DNA from: Clavelina lepadiformis
Taxonomy: Eukaryota; Chordata; Ascidiacea; Aplousobranchia; Clavelinidae
Assembly: GCF_947623445.1 (NCBI RefSeq)
Contig: NC_135244.1
Span: 1,674,001 to 1,738,000, forward strand
Direction of reading: 5' to 3'
DNA length: 64,000 nt
The notes under the pieces were generated by a model. That model ran no database searches, was not told where the DNA came from, and worked only from the letters and a program-made list of their open reading frames with translations. This document shows positions 21,901 to 32,023 of this stretch, piece after piece. Both the position numbers and the translations under genes were made by a program. Position 1 is the first letter of the stretch, and each line of letters starts with the position of its first letter.

Positions 21901-24900
21901 TTTGCCTGAACTATTTTTTTGAACAGAAAGTATCAAAATCTGCGTATTGTGCAAACACTCTTGCTTAAAACATTATTTTTAACTAGCAAACAAATAAAAA
22001 ACGCAACACAAATCTAAAAAAACTTTATAATGAAAAACGTATCTATAAAAATTTGTTAATGAAATTGAAAGTAAAATTGTGACGAAGAATCAAGTTACAA
22101 AATATCCTTTTCCAATCTCTCAGAGAAATGCGACGGAAGCGCAGATTGCTTTGATGGTGAGGACGAACAGTCATGTGATACCTGTCCGCGTTACATAACT
22201 GAACCTTGTGCATGTCATGAAAAGGGCAACTATACATGCAGAGGCGTCGGACGTGTTTGTTACAAGCCAGAAGGTGACTAGTTCATAACAAATACACTTT
22301 TAAACACGCAACATCTAAAATCCGAACGTGATCGCTTTTAATAAAGAAGTAGCTTAACACAAACATTGTCGTCTGACTACAGTAAAATAAAGTTAAGCAT
22401 GAACTCGTCAGAGGCCTGTGATGGGGAGATCGACTGCGTTGACGGATCAGACGAATGGGATTGTTCCTCCTGTCCTAGCTGGGCTCCATTCCCATGCGCT
22501 TGCAAAGAGACAGGAACTTGCTTCGGCAATAAGACCACTTGGACTTGTTACAATAATGAAGGTAAGATGTTTGATCTAGTAAGTATTTTTCAGCTTTCTG
22601 TTGACTGCAACATCAAGTTCATTGTGTGGAGAAAGTTCATTTTGTGCAAAAACTTTCCTTAGTCCGAAGATACAGATTGAGATATCATGATATTATTTGC
22701 ACCTATCTATTTTATGTTGTTGCAAAAAAGATAACCTTAAGCGTTTAATTTGTTGCATTTATTCAGAAAAATGCGATTCACGCGCGAAATGTAAAGACGG
22801 CTCGGATGAAACTAACTGCAGTTGCCCTGACGACCTATTTACCTGTTCCTGCTACAGCGTTAACGCGCCTACTTGCATAAAAGACAAAGGCTGTATCGCT
22901 ACAAGTCGCGTCAACGATGGAATTCTTGACTGTGACAGTCGAAACGACGAGGTTTACATCACCGGGTTTTTTACGCAACAATGTGGTTCATGCAACTTGG
23001 ACATGATGCGCTTTTCAAATAAGTCGACATGTCGTTTGCCACAATGTGATAACACAACCTGCTATGATATTCCTCCTTTGGGCTGCTTAAGTTTCCCTTG
23101 CAATGTCACAGACCACGTGTGCACATCACCTTGTAGTGGTCGTGCAACTACTACAGACTGCAGAAAGGCTTTTCAGTGTTCTGATCAAGATCTTATTTTG
23201 AATTCCAATTTCTGCAACGGAAAACTCGACTGCGAAGATGGTAGCGACGAAGTAATCAATGGACCTGGTTTTAAATGCTCCACAAAGTTTACAGTCATTC
23301 CTTGCATCCTACCCCAGTGGAATCTTTACGACAACGTCGCGCAGTGCTATGATAAGTCCGATCTTTGCTTAGGAGAAGATGGCTCCTTTCATTGCTTCAA
23401 ATGCCTGGATAATCGTTTGATCATCTCTCCTAAACAGTTATGCGATGGTGAAATAGACTGCTACGACATGTCCGACGAATGTCTTTGCGAAAATACTCTC
23501 GTAGATAAGTGTATCGATTTATTCCAAAGCCACGTCTTTAAGTCGCCATTTTGCAACACTGAGCACACTCCTGGTGATTTGTTAAGTCAGCCGTGCAGCA
23601 AAAAATTAGGAAATGACTCTGGTGTCCAAAAAGAATGTCAGAAAACTTCTGTGGTTCAGTGCCAAACAAAATGGGGATTGACTTACGCCACAAAATGTGA
23701 CAAGCGGCCAGAATGCATTGACTTTAGTGACGAATGTCACTCGTGTGCAGATCCTCCAACTTTTTGTAATGACACTTGTCATGACTTCTATAATCTCGGA
23801 GATCGTTACTGCAACGGTTACGAAGATCAAGCCTGGATGAATTTAAACCGCACCGACTGTCCGCAGGGCTTCGACGAACGCGATTGTCCGATGCGACACG
23901 AGTGCAAAGCGGGGGACAAAGTCAGCATCGATGAAGGACAGAAATGCAACGGAATAGCGGATTGCGACGACAGAAGTGACGAAAACAATTGTGACGACAG
24001 ATATCGATGCGATACCGTAGTAGGGGGCTTCATTTCGATCCCAGTTAGCGCCGTGTTGGACGGTAAACGCGATTGCGTCGACGGATCAGACGAATTTGTT
24101 CCGGGAATTTTCTCTTCGCGATTTGAACTAATAGGAAACGATCATCTTCGTCGATGGTTCTGGATTGTTGCCATAGTAACAGTTTTAGGAAACGTATTCG
24201 TCATATTCTCGACATTACGTGATATGACAAACAAGGACGCATCAAAAACACGTCGATGTAACAAAATTCTAATTCTTAATCTCTCCGTATCCGATTTGTT
24301 GATGGGAATCTATTTGCTGATAATCGCGGGCCAAGGAGCGGTGTATGCCGGCAATTATGCCGAGTTTGATTACGAATGGCGAAGCGGGACACTTTGCTCG
24401 ATAGCGGGAAGTATTTGTATGATTTCCAGCGAAACATCGTGCTTTATCATGGTACTTATTGGAGCTTTCCGTCACTACAGCATTTTTTTCCCGTTCAAAG
24501 CGCGACTTGCTAAAGTTAATGTCTGGAAAGTGGCGGCTCTTTTTTCCTGGTTGCTTTCGATAACGCTTGCAATTTTGCCCAATCTGTTCCGTTACTTTAA
24601 TCATGCCGCTTTATTTCTCAGTCCCTTTTCAAAAACGGACACTGTCGCAGATGATTACGTCATATTTTTCGCTTGTCGCCTGTCTATGCTGACCAACACA
24701 TCCATGCAAGATAAAGGCAACGCTTGGCTGACCGCTAAATCATTTCTTGACGACAAGTTTCCACAATTGTCTCCATCGGGAGATATAAGCTATTACGGTA
24801 AAACCAGTGTCTGCATACCGACGCTTTTTGTTACCCAAGGTGACAAATTCTGGCCTTACTCTACCTTCATTATCACTCTAAATCTTGTATCTTTCATGTT

Positions 24901-25243
24901 TGTTTGCGTGAGCTACGTTCTGGTGTACAACAAACTATCGAAACGTCCTGATACAATCAACGACGGCGCTGCGAATCAAGATCGACGACTTCAGCTGCGC
25001 ATAGCAAGGCTCATTGTAACGGACTTTGTCTGTTGGATTCCGATTTGTATCATGGCCTATGTTAGCCTGGGAGGTGTTGTCCTTCCTCCCGGCATAGAAA
25101 TCTTCACCGCCGGTGTGCTGCTCCCGATCAATAGCGCCCTGAACCCGATACTTTACTCGTCCTTCATCGAAGATCTGGTCACAAACCTTGTGAGGAAGAT
25201 AAATTCACAAGTCGTCGATCTTATCACTATAACTCGTGCTTGA
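18901..25243 (+). CDS. Secreted-end LDLa-repeat G-protein-coupled receptor (GRL101/relaxin-receptor-like 7TM)
   Basis: Hand-built model of nine exons: 18901-19033, 19399-19887, 20013-20162, 20520-20669, 20799-20948, 21790-21879, 22124-22273, 22412-22561, 22767-25243. It gives 1312 residues; all introns are GT-AG and phase 1. A signal peptide (core FVLLLLWLMPLV) is followed by about 15 LDLa modules (CDGxxDCxDGSDE, calcium-binding acidic residues present). From about residue 950 a rhodopsin-like 7TM domain follows: GN in TM1, NLSVSDLLMGIYL in TM2, Cys pair TM3/ECL2, CWIPI in TM6, NPILY in TM7. The DRY position reads FRH. The second extracellular loop is about 90 residues. The TM region is closest to LGR type C/relaxin receptors and mollusc GRL101, but no leucine-rich repeats lie between LDLa and TM1. 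The cytoplasmic tail is very short. Ligand unknown. An unseen exon in the 840-bp intron 5 cannot be excluded. Confidence 0.88.
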
Positions 25244-26300
25244 CTTGTAAAAAATTTCACCTTATTATATACTCCCATAAAAATAGGGTATTGTGACGTT
25301 ATTTTATCTTCATTTTTATTGTTATTGTTACGAAATTAGGCAGCTTTTACAAATGATTGTGAACTACTAAGGATTTGGTAAAATCGGGTGAAACCTGAGG
25401 CATCTGCATGATTGTATGCTTACAGGAACTAAACCATGTTATAAATTGTCCCAAACATACAATCACAAATATTGTTCTGTATATATTGTATCGTTCTCTA
25501 TGACAAGAACTTTTAACAGCCTACACGGAATATGTGAAATTGTTTGTAAGCTATTTTCGGTTGTTCAACGATTACAAACATCAAAAACTAGTTTTCATCA
25601 GTTTGAAAAGTTAGAAAGTTAGTTATAAAGGCAAGCTTATATAGGCATTAATAGGTAAGGTCTTTGAATTTATATTAAAACCGTTTTGAAAACAAGCGAA
25701 CCTAATGTAAGAAAACACCTTTTCATTCCGGGTTCGACAAATAACACATTGAAAAGTTGTGTATATGTTCTCATAGACAGTATAGGCCCAATTTGAAACA
25801 AGTACAACGTTAAATATACGTTTAAGTAAATGTTTCTAAATTACAGTTGTGATTTTTAGCTGTGAAGAGACCCTTCCAACAGATGAGGTTATCTTTACTT
25901 AATTTAGTTGTTAAATTATCTAACTCCATTGCTACGTGCGGTTAGATAGAATACTCTAACTTTTTGCGGGCCGAAAAGTTTTACTATTACAGCAGAAATA
26001 GTTTACAAGAAAAAGTTTTTATTATAGGTGCTGTACATTTTCTCAATATTACGAATAACCAAAAAACACAAGGTAATACAACTGCTTAGAAGATGTCTAT
26101 TGAGTTGCAATCACCATGGCTAGTTTAGACAACTCATCTGTTGATTTTGGTGATTCACTCGGCTAACCCTGCTGGCTGAGAGTTAAAATGTTCGACATGA
26201 AATCGCTGCCAGTCGTAGCAGGTGCAGCGAGAAAAACAATTTTTAGACAATGGGAGATACATATCGCTAAAGCTGACACATTGTGACAAGGACAAATATT
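25244..26300. other. Gap after the receptor gene
   Basis: AT-rich with no supported gene. No AATAAA close to the receptor stop was seen; the nearest variant is ATTAAA near 25672. Confidence 0.4.
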
Positions 26301-26825
26301 ATGGTTGTTAAGGTTAAAAAGCGTGCAATTCCAACAAAGACTTTTTATCACAATAGATGTTGGAGAGCAACCTGGGAACGTAGGCTACTACAAGGAGTGT
26401 GCGCAAGTTACTCAGAGCAAGTTCCCCAATATCAATCGACAGTTGAAGTGTTTATCAGAAGAGAAATTCATAAATTTCAATCAATAACTATAAAACACTT
26501 TTGCAAGAAATGGTGTAATATTATTAAAAAATACCTCCCAGGTCGCTGCAGCTGTACATATCCAAGATTTGCTAAAAAAATTCTCGACACATCGATTGTA
26601 CCAAACCATGTTAATCGAGATGTAACTTTAAAAACGTTCCTGTATACATTCCCTGTGAACCGTATCAATGTTGGTTTAAATCATTTGCTTGTTTACTATG
26701 AAGACTGTGCTTGTGCGCAATGTGCACTGTACATTTCTATAAAGGATTTTACTTCCACGCACGGCTACGTGACCGAGGGTGATGCGCTCGTTAGCCCTCA
26801 GACTGATATAGAGCCTCGCTGTTGA
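26301..26825 (+). CDS. Unknown Cys-rich protein, 174 residues (single ORF or exon)
   Basis: The ORF from ATG 26301 to the stop at 26825 is long for AT-rich noncoding DNA and is followed by AATAAA at 26875-26880, a fitting poly(A) signal. The product is basic and has about ten cysteines, several in pairs (CSC, CACAQC). There is no N-terminal signal peptide in this frame, so a first exon may be missing. The segment around NVGLNHLLVYY and SIKDF faintly recalls the C-terminal half of netrin-like (NTR/TIMP) modules; this is a guess. It could be spurious. Confidence 0.4.
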   Translation: MVVKVKKRAIPTKTFYHNRCWRATWERRLLQGVCASYSEQVPQYQSTVEVFIRREIHKFQSITIKHFCKKWCNIIKKYLPGRCSCTYPRFAKKILDTSIVPNHVNRDVTLKTFLYTFPVNRINVGLNHLLVYYEDCACAQCALYISIKDFTSTHGYVTEGDALVSPQTDIEPRC

Positions 26826-28055
26826 AAGCTCAACATCGCCCACTAGCAGTTCAGCATTCACTTTTTCATGATGAATAAAACGCTATCTGGGTTTCGCACT
26901 AAAAGTCTCTTAACTCTGTATAAAGTCGGAATTAAGAATGCTCAGTAAGTATAAAGCTTGTAAGATTTGAATAAAACAGTCTAATTCTAAGACTAACAAA
27001 AGTAGGTCGGGAAGGTACAATTAAATTTTTAAAGCAAGATTAATATGAATTACGTTAATTATAAAGTCAGTGTGCGGCCATTTGATTGGCAATGGTAACA
27101 ACCTCATTGATCAATGGCCCATGTTTGTCGATTGTGGTGTGACGAACCCGCTGAAACATTGTGTAACCAGTACACCGCGTCCACCGCGATATCCTTTCTG
27201 CGGTGATAACCAACAAGCGGCCCAATGCCCACTGAATAAGTCAGGGATTGGAAATAGCGGTTATGGGTTAATGTTTAGGTAGAAGCCAATTGGCACTAAC
27301 TTGGCAGAAACTAGGCACGCCTACACAGCAGTACAGGCATCGGTAGAATGTCATCATCACTCGTAGTAGCAAGAGACAAGGCGCAGCCAAATCGACAAGC
27401 GCTTCCGTCCGGAAGCAGACAAGATTGCGAAATGACAAATCAAGCGTAAAACAACGTAACATTCATACCAACCAATGCGTAAAGGTGACTTTTGTGTAGT
27501 GTAATAAACTCATTTTATCACCTTATATATTAGTGGCAAGACACTGAAGTAAATTAAACATATTTGCGCACTACAATATTCCGTTGCTTTCTTTATTAAT
27601 GAAGAAGAGTTTTCTTATCTTATTTACTTTTTTAAGACAAAAAAGTCGGAATATGTTTAAGTTGTTAAGTTTAATATGTTTGTGGCAATTTTAAATGAAC
27701 GGTTAAGGTCAGGTCTTCAAAAGATTATAGACTTTAAATCTACAGCTATGCGATAGCTCAGGAGATATAAACAAAACTTCTATATACATCAGGTGGATGC
27801 GTAACCGAATATTGTTGCTTTCAAATGCCAGGCTGCCTTCCCACATTCCAGCTTGGTCACTTTTTAATTCATTAGACTTAGATCATGCTAACAACAACTG
27901 ACTTGATTGTTTCGTACCCACCGCGCTTTTAACGAAATTTAAAACGATTGATCCATCGAGTATAACTTCGGAGTGGCAATTGACGAGTCGACTACCTCCT
28001 CAACATGTAACAATCGACGAATATAAGTTTTTTTTCGTTGTTGTGTATTCGCAAC
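26826..28055. other. Gap with one LTR fragment
   Basis: Apart from the LTR fragment at 27303-27462 nothing is recognised. AATAAA at 26875-26880 is the likely poly(A) signal of the preceding ORF. Confidence 0.4.
27303..27462 (-). repeat. Gypsy type C LTR fragment
   Basis: About 160 bp nearly identical to 15692-15845 (AGGCACGCCTACACAGCAG ... AACAACGTAACA). The left half of the LTR and any internal region are missing. Confidence 0.8.
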
Positions 28056-28136
28056 TCCTACATGGTCTAGTCACTCTAGTGGTTAGGATTCCTGGCTTTC
28101 ACCCAGGCGGCCCGGGTTCGATTCCCGGTGTAGGAA
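28056..28136 (+). tRNA. tRNA-Glu(UUC) with a 9-nt D-loop insertion
   Basis: The acceptor TCCTACA (28056-28062) pairs with TGTAGGA (28129-28135), discriminator A at 28136. The anticodon stem CCTGG/CCAGG encloses CTTTCAC with anticodon TTC at 28098-28100. The T arm GGCCCGGGTTCGATTCCCGG-type sequence and B box are intact. The gene is 81 nt instead of the usual 72: TCTAGT occurs twice, at 28066-28071 and 28075-28080, adding 9 nt to the D arm compared with the conserved animal tRNA-Glu. No T run follows, so transcription may continue into the next tRNA. Confidence 0.9.
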
Positions 28137-28142
28137 CACTTA

Positions 28143-28213
28143 GCATTGGTGGTTCAGTGGTAGAATCCTCGCCTGCCACGCGGGGGGCCCGGGTTCGATT
28201 CCCGGCCAATGCA
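28143..28213 (+). tRNA. tRNA-Gly(GCC)
   Basis: 71 nt matching the conserved animal tRNA-Gly(GCC). Acceptor GCATTGG pairs with CCAATGC, discriminator A at 28213. The anticodon loop is CTGCCAC. A box (TGGTTCAGTGG) and B box (GGTTCGATTCC) are canonical. It starts 6 nt after tRNA-Glu. Confidence 0.96.
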
Positions 28214-28219
28214 AACTTC

Positions 28220-28225
28220 TTTTTT
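28220..28225 (+). terminator. RNA polymerase III terminator
   Basis: A run of six T seven bases after tRNA-Gly. It is the only T run of four or more between the start of tRNA-Glu and this point, consistent with one dicistronic transcript. Confidence 0.75.
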
Positions 28226-28859
28226 AAAGTAACATCGAATATTCTGGATATTGAAAAATCGGGTCCTGGGTGATCATGTAGAATTGTAGATAGATTGGTA
28301 AATAGATATATGCTTATACATAGATTAGTAGTAAGCTTTTGATTCTGTGAAATCGCTCTCACGTCATTAAGGAAAGAGCCTATAGCCGTAGCGATCTAGT
28401 GAGTAGCTTGCTGCGCAATTTATTCTACTAATCTGTTTCTGTGGCTTGCATCATTATTTTCGGTGGCTGACTATAGGTTGATGGAGCGTTTACAGTACCT
28501 CCTCTATGTTTAAAATAAGATTAGGCACGCAGTAGTAATTGAAGGTTTTTCTTTCGACATAAAACATTGGCAATATAAAGTCTTACAAGCCTACATGTGG
28601 TTAGACCGTTATAGCCTAAAACGAGCAATAGGACTTTTTTTCATTGCAAACGTAGTGTTAGTTCATATTATATGAGTCATATCAAACAAATTTACCAGAT
28701 ATAAAGACATGAAGTCAAACATTTTTTCCGCCAGTCGTCTGCAAAGTGGATCCAAGATTCGAACGAAAGTTACATTCAAAATATCAAACCCTGTTGTTCG
28801 TTGGTAGAAATGCTGAAGTTAATTGCAGAAGTTACAACGACTTTGTACACACATAATGT
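28226..28859. other. Gap, nothing recognised
   Basis: AT-rich DNA between the tRNA pair and family D copy 2. Confidence 0.4.
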
Positions 28860-29872
28860 CGGAAAAAGACTTGCATTGTCCTGGAATCGAAACATAAAAT
28901 TCTGTACAAACTTTATATAATATAATGTCTTATTAACTTTAACAACGATTTAGGTTTGACGAATTTTAGCATAAATCCACTTCAGAATATGTGATGTAGT
29001 ATGATGCAGATTATACAGTCATGTTGTAGGACCCACGCATGAAACGTCTTGACCCATTTCCTCATTTCAATAGTTTCGACCATTAAAAAAAAAAAACAAT
29101 TTTACTGTAGCTGGTTCCCACGATTTGCTTAAGATTTGAGATATGTAACACATTGTAAGCTTTTGTTGCGCGTATTGCTTTGGAAATAGAAAATTACAAC
29201 TTTGTGCGGTCATTTTACGTTGGACCAGTATTGGTTGTTTTGTAAGATTTCTGAGTGACACGTTTGCATGTTTCACCGATATAAGAAAAGTGTCACAAAG
29301 CAGTTTTCAGCATTTAACGAATGGCTGCGCTTTTGGCGTCAAGCCACAGAATGCACATGATTCAAACCAATTATGACGTTATCGGAATGTCACCTGCGGC
29401 GGTTACGCTGATTGCTGAGAAAAAACGAGTTGAGCTTGAGCCGCGAAGGAAACAGCGGGGACTTAGCTGTTCTACAAGACGGACGAAGGTTACCACTAAA
29501 CTGTTCAGAGATCTTTTTTGACTGTGTTCGAAAAGATTATATTGGTGTTTGACCTTTGATAACGCTTTGTTGCGAAGATTTAATGCAAGACCAGGCCTAA
29601 GTGTCTTACTAGGAAAAGAACATCTTTGTTTTATGTTTTCAAAGTCCACAAAGATAATTAATCTCTACACATCAATGGCATATGGCACTTTACTGTTTTG
29701 CCTCATTGGCTTCCGACATCACTTTTCGTTCAGAAACTCCACTGTTTCGAAGAAGCTGCTTTCACTATTGGCAGTTGACCTCCGTTGGTAGTCGAGTCTC
29801 GAACTATGCCTTGAAGACCTAAACCCGACATTTGACATGTATGAGAAGTTATACGTTGCATGTGTTATGTTT
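28860..29872. repeat. Family D repeat, copy 2
   Basis: Colinear with 1817-2890 and starting at the same CGGAAAAAGACT boundary. 29321-29492 differs from 2275-2446 at one base, although the neighbouring parts differ by about 10%. The core is open as a 66-codon frame (MAALLASSHRMHMIQTNY...). At its right end it leads into a type B LTR, as at 4457 and 7177. Confidence 0.75.
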
Positions 29873-30790
29873 TGTTGTCCTCACTCTTAGATTTAAAGGC
29901 ACCTCTTTTATTTAAAAACAGTTTAGTTAAGTTTCGTTGACAGAGCTCATTTCAGGAGCTCCAATATCAAACTGACCGTGCGACTACCAGTCGGACACAA
30001 GTCGAAAACAGACACATGTGCTTAATTAAGCACGAAAAAGCGTAATCGGCCGATAGGGAGAAACGCAATAAATACAGGGCAAAAACAAGTGTAACATTCT
30101 CCTCCTTCCCACAAAACTGTAGACACTCAATACATGCTTAGCCAAAAATACGTGCAGAAACGATCACTAAATAAACACTCAAACAACAAGGATATAAATC
30201 GTTAGTGACGCACTTAAACTGTAAAATCTTAGTATAAATAAAATAATATAAAAAACGCATAAAAACACAAAGTAACGCAACAGTTTGCTAATAATAACTA
30301 TTCATATACGTGCGTGAGTGAAGTGAAAAGATGAGTTTATTATCGTACTCTACCTTTCAACAAATGGGTAAAATAAAGGACTACGTTTAATGCGCTGTGG
30401 ACGGTTTGGAGAATGCAAAACACCATCGCTTACAAAACTATTATTCTGCACGGTCTTGAAGATGAAGGATGTTTTCACACTTTGGAGTAAAAATTTACCA
30501 ACAAGATCTGCCTTCAACCTAAGATTCCTTCCAGTGAGCGGGAGCGGGTAATGAGGAGAAACTCCAGTTTCCTCGTAAACACTTGAATTGTAAGTAACTC
30601 GATCAAACCGCCCACTCTGAGCTCCTTTATTGAAAATACGTATGATGCAGCTTAAAAGTACAATTTGAAATCTTGAAAATATTTTACCGTTTACAGTTTA
30701 AAAGAGCATTTTCATTGTTATTGGTTGGTTTGTCATGGTTGAAACTTTGGCCACCACTGATGATGAAACTTCAGATGTGGCCTGGCCATC
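29873..30790 (-). mobile_element. Gypsy type B relic: 3' LTR and decayed internal region
   Basis: The LTR spans 29873-30092 (TGTTATG ... AGTGTAACA), followed by a C/T-rich tract (polypurine on the element strand). 30370-30790 matches 7372-7460 and 7940-8290: integrase-tail DNA (ACTCCAGTTTCCTCG, ATTGGTTGGTTTGTCATG) without open frames. Intermediate sequence is lost or diverged. No 5' LTR is present. Confidence 0.7.
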
Positions 30791-31680
30791 TATTTCACTT
30801 CTTGCCCACTAATAGGCCTCAGGTGCAAATCACGTTCGCATGCATTTACACTGTGGCTATTTGCACATGACTACGCACTATGCAAATAGTTTGCTTTGTG
30901 AGGATGGCCACATTTATACAAGAAAAAAATGAATTACGACGTCAGGGAAAATTTGATCCGAGCAATATGACGTATAAATGTAGCATGACTCTGTGCAAGT
31001 TTTCTGACCACAAACCTTGTATTCCCGGTGAGTTTGTCCGCATTGTTTTCTTGTTTGTAAAAGTCGGTAACCTTGTTAAGTTTTTCATGAACCCAAGAGT
31101 AATGTCCGATGTTTTCGAGCAAAAAAAAGTAAACAAAGTCATTCCAATTAAACCTGTACGCCACAATACCTGGAACTTACTCTTATAGACTATTTCTGTA
31201 CTGGAAGAAAATATTTTAGAATTTTTTTGATGACTCAACTTCTGATGCAGCTGAAACATTCGTACTTGACTGATTGCTCATGGTTTCAGTTTACTATGAA
31301 CACAAACACAAGTGAAGATGTTAAACAACTCAAACCTTTATGTTAAAACAGTGTGAATTAATGCACTTTTCTGTCGTGTCCACATAAAGAAGGAATAGAT
31401 TAGAGTATATTTTTTGGCATACAAACTTTTCTACAAGTGCTGGGTATTAAAGTGGATACTCAATTTCTTTCAAAAATTTAAATGTCACTATCCATGACAT
31501 CACTCGTCAGAATAATATCTGTTAAAAAAAAACATGAAGTTTGAACGTTTTTATTTAAAGATAAAGTAGAAACATTTCTGAAGTAAATTTTATATGGAAC
31601 ACCTTACTTTTGTAATGCATGAGTCTTGTTTTATGTGTTCAGCTCTGTTGTTGCCAGTCACTTGTTCACGGTACTTTGGC
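30791..31680. other. Gap, no supported gene
   Basis: A 102-codon ORF at 30880-31188 has a GTGAGT donor-like site near 31030 and a Cys-containing stretch before it (MTYKCSMTLCKF), but no partner exon or domain was found. Left uncalled. Confidence 0.35.
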
Positions 31681-32023
31681 CAGGGCTTTGGAGCCGAAAT
31701 CCCGGAGCCGTGCATTTTCAATGGAGCTGGAGTCAATTGTTTGAAAAATAGCTCCGGCTCCGATGTATTTCATAAGATTTAAGATGCTCGATGAAAGAAG
31801 ACTTGATAGAGGCAATATTATTCCTTCGTGCGACTGGTATTTGAACACTTTTTTGTGCAGAAATGTTTTGTGTTCATTGATTGTGTTGTTTGGTTTGATT
31901 ATTTTGAAACGCTAGATATTCCAAATTGAGCGTTTGTCCTTAGCTGGAGCTGGAGCTAATTCATCATAAAAGAGAACTCCGGAGCTGGGACAATTTAACA
32001 TTTATGCCTGCTCCAAAGCCCTG
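31681..32023. mobile_element. hAT-like MITE, 343 bp
   Basis: Perfect 14-bp terminal inverted repeats: CAGGGCTTTGGAGC at 31681-31694 and GCTCCAAAGCCCTG at 32010-32023. The CAGGG start is typical of hAT transposons, and the GGAGC/GCTCC-rich subterminal sequence is typical of non-autonomous members. No coding capacity. An 8-bp target duplication is not intact (ACTTTGGC left, CTTATAGC right), so the copy is probably old. Confidence 0.75.

Noticed and set aside
28099..28362. Minus-strand ORF of 87 codons and plus-strand ORF 27980-28273
   Set aside because: Both run across the two tRNA genes; their peptides are translations of tRNA sequence, a common artefact.
30880..31188. Plus-strand ORF with a donor-like site and a Cys-rich stretch
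   Set aside because: No acceptor, partner exon or recognisable domain; an antisense ORF of similar length exists.
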